Shown here: one piece after another, positions 25,302-35,572 of the stretch | Numbering within the stretch: the stretch's first letter is position 1 | Layout: every line of letters starts with the position of its first letter | Assembly (NCBI GenBank): GCA_030568195.1 | Contig: JAJLTO010000008.1 | Location: 372,001-436,000, forward strand | Source: Dipodascopsis uninucleata var. uninucleata | Taxonomy: Eukaryota > Ascomycota > Lipomycetes > Lipomycetales > Lipomycetaceae | Direction of reading: 5' to 3' | Length of the DNA: 64,000 nucleotides | Translations under genes and position numbers: made by a program | The notes under the pieces: generated by a model | Told to the model about the DNA's origin: nothing | What the model saw: only the letters and a program-made list of their open reading frames with translations | Databases searched by the model: none

Positions 25302-25349
25302 AAGACTCATTAGTATTCATATTTCTGACACCAGCTCAATAACTGCACA

Positions 25350-27450
25350 ATGTTGTTCAAGTCTATCGCCTCTACTTTAGTCGCTGTTGCGAGTCTCGCA
25401 ACCGTTGTCTCGGCTATTAACCCCATTTCTATCAAGAACCGTAATTTCGTTGATTCTGTCACTGGCGACCCAGTATGTTTTTTCTGAATTACTTCTCATC
25501 GTCGAATTTATATGATAGTCGTCTAACGTTTACCGTGTTTTTCTAGTTCATCCTTAAGGGTGTTGATTATCAGCCAGGTGGATCCTCTGGTTTCGGAAAT
25601 GGCACTGACCCTCTCTCTGATGCTGATGTTTGCGCGAGAGATATTTACTTGCTCCAGCAATTGAGCATCAATGTGAGTATATTCTGTTTCATCTTGCTCT
25701 TGTTATCGTCTTAGTTGTAGGAATCTGTTGTCTGGATATGCTCAATCCATTTTCAAGGGGAGCTTGGACATAGGGGATAAGCGGTAACGTTTTCGCGGCA
25801 GAGATATCCTGATCGCTTAAGAGGCTTTTAATAGTGGAGCCTAGTTTTATGGTTAAGTTATGAATTAGTACTTCTGCTACGTAGTCTTGAAGTCATGCAT
25901 GTCATGATTAGATTTGATGTGCTAGTAAGGATTATTGACAATGTGCTTGGTTCACTTGACTGCAAATACTCGGAGTGAAGGCAAAATATCTATAAGCCAT
26001 ACCAGGCTTTTATTTTTAGCTGTGCCTTACTGAAACTGTATTGTATGCGTGGAAAATCGCGTGAAATGTTCCCCTTGTTCATCTGGGAGAGGGTTTTTTG
26101 ATTTTGAACCATTGTTAAAAATGGAATTGGCAAATAGGGTTCCGTTAAAAGTATGATACTAACCTTGCTTTCTAGACTTTACGTATATACTCCATTGATC
26201 CTACCTTGAACCACGATGAGTGTATGACTCTTCTTGCTAGCGCTGGTATTTATCTTGTTTTGGACGTCAACACATCTGAAGAAGGACAGTCTCTTAACAG
26301 ATATGAGCCGTGGACTACTTACACCGAGTCCTACTTGAGCCATGTTTTCCAGGTTATTGAAGCTTTTGCTGGTTATAATAATACTCTCGCTTTCTTCGCT
26401 GGTAATGAGGTCATAAACGATAACCAGTCTGCTGCCGCTTCTCCTAACTATGTCAAGGCCGTTGTTCGTGATATGAAAAATTACATAAGCAACAATATCA
26501 AGCGTACCATTCCAGTCGGTTACTCTGCTGCTGACGTTTTGGATTTCCGTGTTCCACTTGCCGCCTGGTTCGAGTGTGGTCCAGAGGACGAGGCTGTTGA
26601 TTTCTATGGTGTTAATTCTTATCAGTGGTGTGGTATAACAACTTTCACTGGTTCTGGATACAATATTCTTGTAGAGGACTATGCAAACTATTCTCTTCCT
26701 CTTTTCTTGTCTGAATATGGATGTAACCTCTCACCTCCTCGTACCTTCCAGGAGGTTGAAGCAATCTTTTCTGACAAGTTTTCTGTTGTCTTCTCTGGTG
26801 GTTTGGTCTATGAATACTCTCAGGAGTCGAACAACTATGGTTTGGTCAACATCAGCGATGATGGTACTGCTTCCATTATTTCTGATTACACTGCCTTGTC
26901 TGCCAGATATGCTTCTGCTACTACCAGTGGCCTCGCTACTCCAACCTCTTTGCCAACTAGACCAACTACTTGTGCTTCCTCATATGAGTATCTTACAGAT
27001 GCTAATCTCACTCTTCCTGATACTCAGGCTGCTTCCTTGATTGCTCATGGTCTTGACTCATCTTATAACCGTGGTCGTTTCGTTGACATCACTGTTACTA
27101 CCACAAATTATACTATCTTGGATATTAGTGGAACCGAAGTAACGAGCCCTAAGGTTAACGAAGTTAACAGTATTGATATTTCTGATGAATCTGCTATCGA
27201 CCAGACTGATTCTGACAACAATGTAGCCATCAACTCTAGTGCTGCTGCTTCTGATGACTCTACTACCTCTGCTACTGCTACTGCTACTGGTACTGATACT
27301 TCTGCTACTGCTTCGGCTACCAGCACAAGCTCTAGCAGCGATCCTAGCTCCACTGGATCTAGCTCAAGTGCTGGTCAGATCTCAGCCAAGTCTCATTCAG
27401 GTGTTTTGTTTTCTTTGGCTCTTTTGATTGGTGGTCTCTTTGCCTTGTAA
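25350..27450 (+). CDS. GAS1: GPI-anchored 1,3-beta-glucanosyltransferase (Gas1, GH72), 3 exons
   Basis: Extracellular wall enzyme that cuts and religates 1,3-beta-glucan chains, anchored by GPI at the plasma membrane. Exons 25350-25472, 25547-25672 and 26176-27450 give 507 aa. Signal peptide: about residues 1-22 (LVAVASLATVVSA). The GH72 domain starts NPISIKNRNFVDS and FILKGVDYQPGG. Catalytic glutamates are E161 in FFAGNEVIND and E263 in LSEYGC, the same spacing as yeast Gas1. After the catalytic domain I see no complete Cys-rich X8/CBM43 module; instead a region with CASSYEYL and a Ser/Thr-rich stretch leads to a hydrophobic GPI signal (VLFSLALLIGGLFAL). Codon use is smoother and more biased than in neighbours, suggesting high expression. 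The second intron is 503 bp, far longer than others here. Confidence 0.95.
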
Positions 27451-27518
27451 ACTGAAAAGTGGTGATTTGATTTCTTTTGTTAATTGAACCTGAGTAAATA
27501 AATATGTAATGAATATCG

Positions 27519-27524
27519 AATAAA
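27519..27524 (+). terminator. Probable polyadenylation signal of the GAS1-type gene
   Basis: AATAAA lies 69 bases after the stop codon in an AT-rich 3' region. Confidence 0.4.
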
Positions 27525-27835
27525 GGCAATTTATATAATTTATCTTTTACAATGTCTTTATTTTACTTTCGAATTTCTGTATTCGTTTTACTAATTAAGA
27601 ACTGTATACTTTTTTGGAATGGCTCAATTTAGTCAGACAGTAGTACTCTATTCTACCGTTATAAATTAAACCCTTGAATTCTATAGGAATAGATGGGTAT
27701 ATCAAACAAGTTTTGCTCACGATTTGTATCTACGATGTTCGTGTAAGATTGTTTTCGGTACATTGCATTTATATTTATGTATAAGTACTAAAAATAGAGA
27801 TGGAGCGATATAATTTAGAGCGTTAAGATCGATGC

Positions 27836-27846
27836 AAAAAATAAAA
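27836..27846 (-). terminator. Pol III terminator of tRNA-Ala
   Basis: On the minus strand TTTTATTTTTT follows directly after the tRNA discriminator base. Confidence 0.8.
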
Positions 27847-27920
27847 TGGACAACTCCGGAATCGAACCGGGGACCTCCCGCATGCTAAGCGGACGTGATA
27901 ACCAACTACACCAGATGCCC
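27847..27920 (-). tRNA. tRNA-Ala (anticodon AGC)
   Basis: The minus strand folds as a cloverleaf without an intron. The acceptor GGGCATC pairs with GTTGTCC (one weak pair), with discriminator A. The D arm contains the A box TGGTGTAGTTGG. The anticodon stem encloses loop TTAGCAT with anticodon AGC, read as I34 for GCU/GCC/GCA alanine codons. The T arm holds the B box GGTTCGATTCC and has one C-A mismatch at its base. A T-run terminator follows. Confidence 0.95.
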
Positions 27921-28269
27921 TCACAGTACAAAAATAAAGGAATTATAATCTTTATAACTAAATTATTCATACTGAGATATCCTATATATTTTAAATATTC
28001 AGAAGTACCTTTGGTTTTTTGATTTATATATATATATATATATATATTTACATAAAAATATTTTATGTGATGTAGTGAATTATGTAACATATTTTATGTA
28101 CATTATTAAAAGGAGTTCTAATCTAGTGGCGAAGGAAAGAGAAATAAGAGTACAGCCAAAAAGTATTAAACTGAAATATGCAATTAAACAAAGAAAATCA
28201 ATACTAAAGTCCAAATGATGACGCATAGTTTGATAAATAGAGAGTAAAGTGAATTGATGTTTAGAAAAT
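27921..28269. other. AT-rich spacer upstream of the tRNA
   Basis: Holds the tRNA 5' flank and the GPI12 3' flank, including the TA dinucleotide run at 28025-28047. Nothing else seen. Confidence 0.55.
28025..28047. repeat. TA dinucleotide microsatellite
   Basis: Eleven and a half uninterrupted TA units in AT-rich spacer. Confidence 0.95.
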
Positions 28270-29189
28270 TCATATTACACGTGCTAATTCGTTGACCACC
28301 ATATATCTACTCAGTGAGATCCAACCCCATCGGAACCATATCATCTGGGAAACATGAGCCTTAGTCATAGCGTCACGGGTCTGGGAATATTCCTTTGCAT
28401 CGCTAACCATAACAACAGTAGAACCACTGGGAGAGAATAACCTGTTGTAGATATAACTAAACGGAATGTCGAAAAATGAAGTGTACTTTCGGAAAATTGA
28501 GGTAGACTTAAGGACCCAAACTTCTTTGCTTCCCAGTGGCGCAATCAAGTTATGCGCGTAATTGTATAAAGAAATATGGTTCGTATGGCCAGAGACACCC
28601 GATCCATCAAACGTAATGACAACATCAACGTCAGCAAGAAATTTAGTGACCAATCTATCGATATCAGTTATGTGCCAGGTTGTGCCCATCGCATCCTGAA
28701 CAGCAGGATCGTCAAATACAACAACATTGGTAGGCGGTATACCAAACTTAGCTGCAGATGCGATCAATTCATTTCGACGCGTTTCACCAAGATTTTCTGC
28801 GTTGCCGGTAGAAAGACAAAGGATTCTGAAGTTGGTGTCAGGGATGTTCGTAGTTGGCGTATTGGTAATAAGTGCCAATCTTCGAATTATATGCATTGTC
28901 GGGCCAAAAAACATAGCCTCATCATCTGGATGAGCAATCAATAATGCAATCTTCTTAGACGCAAAATGTGACTTTATGGTTCGTTCATTTGGCATCAAAA
29001 TTAATGGTTTGACGATAAATTTGCTGATTGCCCTGTGAAGAGTATGAATCACTTGTTAGAACGTAGATCTCATAAAAAGCTTCTCTAAGCAACATATTTA
29101 TTGTTGCTGTAGAAATACTCTTGGCATCACTATACTAACCAAATTATCACGGGCAAAAGTAAAATCACTATAAGTCTTCTTAATCTCAT
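28270..29189 (-). CDS. GPI12: N-acetylglucosaminyl-PI de-N-acetylase (Gpi12/PIG-L), 2 exons
   Basis: ER enzyme for the second step of GPI-anchor synthesis: it deacetylates GlcNAc-PI to GlcN-PI. A single-frame view gives 260 aa starting MIHTLHRAISKF without a membrane anchor. A short exon 29189-29140 encodes MRLRRLIVILLLPVII, ends at a GTTAGT donor and joins 29032-28270 at a TTCACAG acceptor to read VIIWAISKFIV; this supplies the expected signal anchor and gives 270 aa. The PIG-L fold shows the metal-binding AHPDDEAMFF, LCLSTGNAENLGETRRNEL and TFDGSGVSGHTNH. The last segment (VSQMIWFRWGWISLSRYMVVN) is the usual fungal ending. The product is needed to anchor proteins such as the GAS1-type enzyme encoded nearby. 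Confidence 0.93.
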
Positions 29190-29958
29190 CCTTTACTGCT
29201 TTTGTTATTCGATATATGAACTTTCACTGCAGTATGTTTACTATACGTTGCCTAAAATTTAAAGGTATCACGCTAAAAATATTGAGTCTTATCTTTACTA
29301 TAAAGCCACTACTAAAGTTCTGTTCAGACACAACTCACGGGAGAATTTCAATGTAACGAGAAACATGTTTCGTGACATTCAGATATATTTATATTGAGCA
29401 TCACAATAGATCATATAATAGTGGAAATATATTTTGCTAATTTCTATTCTTTTATTCATCAGAGTCGGACTTCAGCGATCAAATCGGATAGCGCCGCCTA
29501 GCAGATGAATATATCACGTGACAAATGATATTAGAAACCAATACTTACCCGGAATTTGAGGGAGAGCCGCGTGGAGGCTACAAGTCGATAGAGATTGCTA
29601 CATGTATAAAATATCATATACAAATACAGGATAATACAAGGCCGAGGAGAAGCATAGTTAAAGCTAGTCATTCTCTTGTTGATCGTCTTTCTAGTAAGCT
29701 GAATTGACTGATTAGATTAACAGAGGAATGAAACATTTATTAATGATTGTTCTTAAATAATATATATAGGCTTTTGGAACTCCTTACCTGAACTGTTAGC
29801 AACTCAATAGGGAGTGGTAGGACTAAAGTCAATCAATTAGCAGTTACTATAATTTGTGGAGAGCCTGATAAGATCAGTAAAATATTCTTACATATTTTTA
29901 CTAGGCAAATATTACATCATTGGATTCAATTCTCGAAGTAAGAAAGAATATAGCTACA
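29190..29958. other. Divergent promoter region GPI12 / DUF7719-like gene
   Basis: 769-bp spacer between divergent genes. It contains a CACGTG core (29515-29520). The open frame at 29525-29707 shows no features. Confidence 0.5.
29515..29520. promoter_or_regulatory. CACGTG (E-box) motif
   Basis: A palindromic CACGTG in the context TCACGTGAC lies between two divergent genes. In fungi this is the core for bHLH factors such as Cbf1 or SREBP-like proteins. A similar TCACGTGAC context occurs near 56753. Confidence 0.25.
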
Positions 29959-30603
29959 ATGGCGGGAGCAAAACCGGCGCTTAAGACGTCAGCATCGTCT
30001 TCGCCTCCTATAACAGGCTTTACCGATAGTGATGGTAACTCTGTGCCATTATCGACTCTTATTCCGGAACGAAGCACTCCGAAGAAGTCAGTAAGTTTCC
30101 ATGCGGACACCAAACCACGAAGTGAAGATCCAGATTACAGTGACGATAATGCCGACGACAGACCTTCTATCAGACGTATCGAGAGACGATCACAAGGCCA
30201 ACAAGAATATGCGTTCTTAGTATTGGATTATTTGATGATTATTATCCCATTGGCATCCGTACATATAACGTTAGATATTCTTGTTCATAAGCAATACCAT
30301 CAAGAGTTGATATTCCGAGAGATTTGCAACCGAGGATTAATGTCGTTCTTCGTTCTGTTTGTTCTGCATTCTGTGCTACATCCTACACATGGAACTATCC
30401 CTATGCAAATGCTGTTGTTATTCGCCTCCATACTTGGCGGAACATATCTGATTAAAGTATGCGAGATGGACTATTATGCTGTAATGAAGCAGGCACCTGC
30501 TTTAGGAACACTGCTATCGTGGCTAGCAGTTGAACTTGAATACTATTGGAGTGTGCTTGCTGTTGTTGTTGTTGCTCTTATTACCTGGTTGATAAAGGTC
30601 TAA
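29959..30603 (+). CDS. Fungal membrane protein resembling DUF7719
   Basis: A 214-aa protein read from the first in-frame ATG (MAGAKPALKTSA). The first 95 residues are polar and Ser/Asp/Arg-rich, with PKKSVSFHAD resembling a phosphorylation or PP1-docking segment. Then come four hydrophobic segments: FLVLDYLMIIIPLASVHITLDIL, LMSFFVLFVLHSVLH, MQMLLLFASILGGTYLI and WSVLAVVVVALITWL. Between them are HKQYHQE and YYAVMKQAPALGTLLSW, which I recall as the conserved block of the fungal DUF7719 family (function unknown). An upstream splice is possible because the frame stays open 39 bases before the ATG. The family call is from memory of a motif. Confidence 0.6.
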   Translation: MAGAKPALKTSASSSPPITGFTDSDGNSVPLSTLIPERSTPKKSVSFHADTKPRSEDPDYSDDNADDRPSIRRIERRSQGQQEYAFLVLDYLMIIIPLASVHITLDILVHKQYHQELIFREICNRGLMSFFVLFVLHSVLHPTHGTIPMQMLLLFASILGGTYLIKVCEMDYYAVMKQAPALGTLLSWLAVELEYYWSVLAVVVVALITWLIKV

Positions 30604-32111
30604 CTAATATGTCTATTCATCTTGAACTCATTGTTGAATACATCTGTTAGTGTGCCTTGGAATTTTGCATTTTAATTATCTTCTGTAACTATTTTTGATA
30701 GACATTGTGTGTATATTTGGGACAACAGTACGCTTTTATATTGCCATACTATTTAATAGCTTTCAATTTCCTTTGTTTTTACAACCTTTTACAGAAGAAT
30801 TTATTGGTTATTACATCTATACTAGAGCTAGATGTCAAGTTTTTTTGAAATTTATATGCCATGTATTTACCGAGTAAAAGGAAGTAAGAGGGCAAGTGAT
30901 CTTTTAATTACTTCTAATTAATACATTTACAAATCATTATAATGAGACCAAGATGAATATGCTAACCCTTAATATTGTAAGTCGCAACTGGGTTTTAAAA
31001 GTAATCTAAACCGTCCATATACCATATCGGATTTTTTAATACTTGCTATTGTACGTTACTAGCACACTAAAGGATACTCGTCACGCCCTGAGACTAAATG
31101 CAATGTCCTGTTTCATCTACGACATATACAATGCGTCTATCTATCTATCGACTAGTCTAAATGGATGCATTAATAATGTTGACTTGCAAGAAGGTGATAG
31201 GTGGAATTCATGACATGTATAGATTCAGCAGGAGCCGACGTAATTTATCCCTCAATATTCTTGTTTACTTCGAATAAAGACATTATCTCAGGCTGCTGAT
31301 GATATGAGTTGTTTCTGCTTGGTTTAATATCCAGGACACTTGTAAATGATTACATCGTCAAATACAAGATTTGTACAGCGATAGCTTCCCAGTCATGCAG
31401 GGTCCTTCCAAATCAGGTTGTGTTCGAGCCGCACACGCCATGTTTTGACAGCCGAACAAGTTCGTTCCTGAATTTATCAATACTGAAGCGTGAAATATAA
31501 TATATGATGCATTTAAATATTCTCATAATTGATAATATAGCTATTAGTGTAGATTTATCATACAGACAGGTAGGACTACTGGCTGTAAGCAATGAAGCGT
31601 TATTAGCATACATCTGATGATTATATCACTCGCAAGGATCTCGTGAGACCTTAACAAGCTTGAACGCCGGCCCTTTCTTCCTTCGGAATGAACGCGACTT
31701 GCATTGTATGTATCGTTACAGTGTTAAATTACTATCATTTTTCCCTTCACTTTTACATTGAGATATATTGTACCTTCTAAATATTAGGAATAAAAAGGGT
31801 TGAAGCCTTTTACATCACTTCATTTTTTTCCTATCTTCAAGTTCTAGAAGCCAAGAAATCGTAGCCTGATTCGAAATGCAACCACAGAAAGCAGGTACTT
31901 TAGATCTTAGATCTTTATCGTAATAATTAATACCGTATAAAGTAAAATAAATCTTGGTGTCTCTGCTTTCTCTCCTCTCCCTTCTTTCCTTGCACCTCTC
32001 GTCCGTGATTTTAACGTGTCGCAATCGTTGAAAGACGATTGATTATCGTATAGAATTGAGATAAAGTTCCATAGTAGTGTTAATTGCACATCTATAAGAC
32101 ACTTTCTCGCA
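30604..32111. other. Intergenic, no gene recognised
   Basis: 1.5-kb AT-rich spacer before the secreted GH81 gene. Open frames of about 60 codons at 30695 and 31309 show no features. It presumably holds the GH81 promoter; TATAAGA at about 32094 lies very close to the start codon. Confidence 0.5.
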
Positions 32112-34684
32112 ATGCTTATCCCAGATAGAGCATTGGCCAGTATTTCGCTGGCATCGCTTCTGGCGCTATCTTCATTGCGTCCAGTTCTCGGCGTACCTGC
32201 CAGTAATAATGGTAGGGCGACTGATATTGATGCCAAATATGCTGCGTTCAATATGATGGGTCAGACGCTGTTTGATGCTCACGCGATCACGGATGATACG
32301 ATGGACGATAAAGTTGAAGATAACTTTATCGAGGCCGGATCCTCCTCCATAGATATGTTTCAAGCCATCTCCAAGTCTGCAGTGAGTTCGACGTTTAGCA
32401 CAACTCAGCATCCTCTGCAGCCACTAGGATTGTCGCAGAAGCAGATAGATAGCATTGCCATCCCTACTAACAACTTCTACACCAATCTGATGTTAGGAGA
32501 TCAGGATCAGCCTGCATTCACATATCCTTATAGCGTCTTTTGGAGTAAAGGTGCAAATAATGATTATGGACTCGCAGTTAGTTTGACTAATGCTAATCAG
32601 CGTGTACGTATTGTCGTATTGAAACTCCATATCGAAATTTTAGACTGACTTGTGATTTAGACATATGGACCTGTTAATTCGACAACCAAGGCCGTTGAAT
32701 ATTATGAAAACCCCGGTGGTATGAAGTCTATATCTCTTTCTGCTCACGAATTGGATGATACTACTACATTGAATCTCACGAATCCTGATCACTTCTCTGT
32801 GAACGTATTGCTCAATAAATCAGGCAGTACTACTGACTATCTTGAGATTCCACTCGTACAGGGAACAGGTTTTATCACAGGAGTTTATCATAATCTCAAG
32901 CCATACTTCTTTTCTAACGTGGGATTTAACTCATTAACCAAAGTTACTGCCCCAATGAGCAACATGCAGAAGTATAATATCTCTCTGAATGACGGGTCAA
33001 ACTGGGTTTTGTACGCCAGTGGAAGGTCCGTCAATTCTTTGAGCTTGTCCATGTCTAGCGGTACTAAGATCGCAGCTGCTACTGCTGTCGACGAACTTGT
33101 AATTCAAGTAGCAAAGGTGCCTTCTGGAACTGCCAGTGTGTTCGACAAAAATGCAGGAATGTATGCAATTAGTGCTAATGTTAGTGGTACTGCATCTGGA
33201 TCATCTGCCCAGTATTCTATAACTTGGAATACTCAAGGCACAAGTAAGTCTGGAAGCATTCTTTTATATGCTCTCCAGCATCATAAAGACTCTTTTTCTT
33301 CGTCTACCAAGAAGAAATATGCAGGTGTCACAGTTGACTCTCTTACCAAAGGAACTATGTACGGATACTCAACTACTACATTCAATATGAAGGAGACTCT
33401 TCCTACTAATATTCAGTTCGCTCCATGGACTAGCATTCCTGGAATGTCCGCCAAATACACTAATACCGCACTTGGATTGATCACCAAGGCTGCCGTTAGT
33501 GATATTGCTCTTAACTTCACGGAAATATCTAATCTGAATACTATGTATTATTCTGGAAAGATATTTGACAAGCTCGCCTATGTCTGCTGGGTTTCTCACA
33601 ATATTTTGAAAAACACTGCTTTGACAAACAGTTGTCTCTCCAAATGGAAGTCTGCGTTTGCTATTTTCACCAGTAATAAGCAGACATACCCTCTTTTATA
33701 CGATAGTAAGTGTAGAAGTTTGTAGAATAGATTATATTTTGATTTGCCTCCGCTAACAAAAATTAGAAACATACAAGGGTATTATCTCTAGTGGTGCCAT
33801 TGCGACTGGAGACAGTCTCCAGGACTTTGGAAACACTTACTATAATGATCATCATTTTCATTATGGTTACTTTATTCATGCTGCTGCTTTGATCGGTTCT
33901 ATTGATAATGACCTTGGAGGAAGTTGGGTCAAACAGAACAAGGAATACATCAATACATTGATTCGGGATGTCGCTAATCCCTCTAAGACTGACACATACT
34001 TCCCTGTTTACCGTATGTTCAGCTGGTTCCATGGACATTCATGGGCAGCTGGTTTGTTCGAAAGTGGTGATGGTAAAGACGAGGAATCATCATCGGAGGA
34101 CTATAACCATGCTTACGGTATCAAGCTCTGGGGTAATGTCATTGGTGATAGTTCTATGGAGGCCAGAGGAAATTTAATGTTGGCTGTCACAAGAAGAGCC
34201 ATGAACTTATACTTCCTTCTCGAGACTAATAATACTGTCCAGCCATCTCAGTTCATCGGAAACAAAGTTACTGGAATTGTAAGTGAAATCTTGTCTTAAT
34301 TATATACTGGTTGATGGTATGTAACACGACTAACTTTGTAATCTTATTTAGATCTACGAGAATAAGGTCGATCACACCACCTTCTTCGGAGATCTGCTCC
34401 AATATATCCAAGGCATTCACATGATTCCTATCACACCTATATCTTCGTACATACGTAATCCTACGTTCGTTCAGCAAGAATGGAGTAGCTTGATTGAGGA
34501 TCTTGCACCTACTTTGACAGACGGATGGAAAGGTATCATGTACGCCAACCAGGCATTGTTTGATCCTAAGTCTGCATATGGATTTTTCAATAGCACCAAC
34601 TTCAATTATAACTATCTAGACGATGGCGCCTCTTTAACATGGTATCTTGCATATATAGCCGGCGTTGGAGGAGCAACAGTTTAG
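32112..34684 (+). CDS. Secreted endo-1,3-beta-glucanase GH81 (Eng1-like), 4 exons
   Basis: Hydrolyses wall 1,3-beta-glucan; Eng1-type secreted enzymes dissolve the primary septum at cell separation. Exons 32112-32603, 32661-33705, 33767-34278 and 34352-34684 give 793 aa. The N-terminus has a signal peptide ([13 protein letters not shown], cleavage about residue 30). The GH81 beta-sandwich part starts [20 protein letters not shown]. The catalytic helical domain shows [17 protein letters not shown], then [37 protein letters not shown], whose acidic residues are the family's active-site region, and ends [17 protein letters not shown]. It has no C-terminal binding module or GPI signal. A tandem paralogue lies 0.9 kb downstream. 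Confidence 0.94.
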
Positions 34685-35572
34685 ATAACTTCAGGCGATA
34701 GCTTGTCCCCTAGCTTTCGTGGCAGGACCATTTCCTTTGTGATTAATTTCCTTCTGTTCTCATTGAATGCAATGCCTGTTATTGTTTATTTGGCTTTCTG
34801 TTCGGATATTATCTAGTTGTATAAGCTTGGTTGAAGTCTTTTAAAACAACGTCGAAACCGACTTTTCTATTTTATGAGTTCGTGATCATCGTCGGAACGG
34901 ACAAATGATATATTTAAAAGCTAGGTCGACCGTGATTTCGCATTACTTTATTTTATTCTACTTGGCTCGGCGTTTCTTGCCTATTGTCCCTACTTCTACC
35001 CCTCAATACTCATGGTCCTTCGTGAGTCTTTGATATTTTCGCTCTATCATTAAATAGGCATGTATTATATCAAAAGTTTGCCTATTCACATAGACTATAT
35101 TGTCTCTAAAATACGAAAAAAAGTGAACGGCATTCCTTCCTTCTATTCTGAAAAATAGATATCTCTGGGAACTATATGTACTCGAGCTGTACTATGGTCT
35201 ATATCCCAGGCCGTTGTGGATAGAATAGTAAAAATACAATCTTGGCATTCTAGTAATCATAGCGTTCTAAAATAAAATGTCTTTAAATCTCCCTTGGTCT
35301 CTTTCGACTCTTTCAATTGCTGAATTTTAAAAACAGACTGAAATTTATTCTAATGGTAATGTGACCAATGTTCTATGCTAATTGTCTTATGATATCATCG
35401 TGCGGCGCAGGGTTCAATTAACTTCGGATAGAATCTAAATTTGGTGAGGCAACAGGAGTTCACTCTTTTATTTTGCAACCTTGTCATAAACATCCAGACA
35501 TAAATCTGTTGACTGAGGACGAGATAGGATTACATAGCACTTTCTAGGAGCGGCAAGCATAAGATTTTAGTC
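34685..35572. other. Spacer between the tandem GH81 genes
   Basis: 888 bp holding the 3' end of the first and promoter of the second GH81 gene. It has no remnant of a duplicated signal-peptide exon that I can see, and no other gene. Confidence 0.5.

Larger units (their letters stand above)
20791..25349. other. 4.5-kb gene-poor spacer between SEC11 and the GAS1-type gene
   Basis: The longest gap in the window. No open frame exceeds about 105 codons and none shows family features. It holds a stem-loop-capable repeat (23429-23468), an AT dinucleotide run, a perfect palindrome (23751-23776), a CACGTG core at about 22353, and a pyrimidine-rich run between about 24990 and 25130 before the GAS1-type promoter. 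It could contain a long noncoding transcript or distant control elements; nothing in the sequence proves either. Confidence 0.55.
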
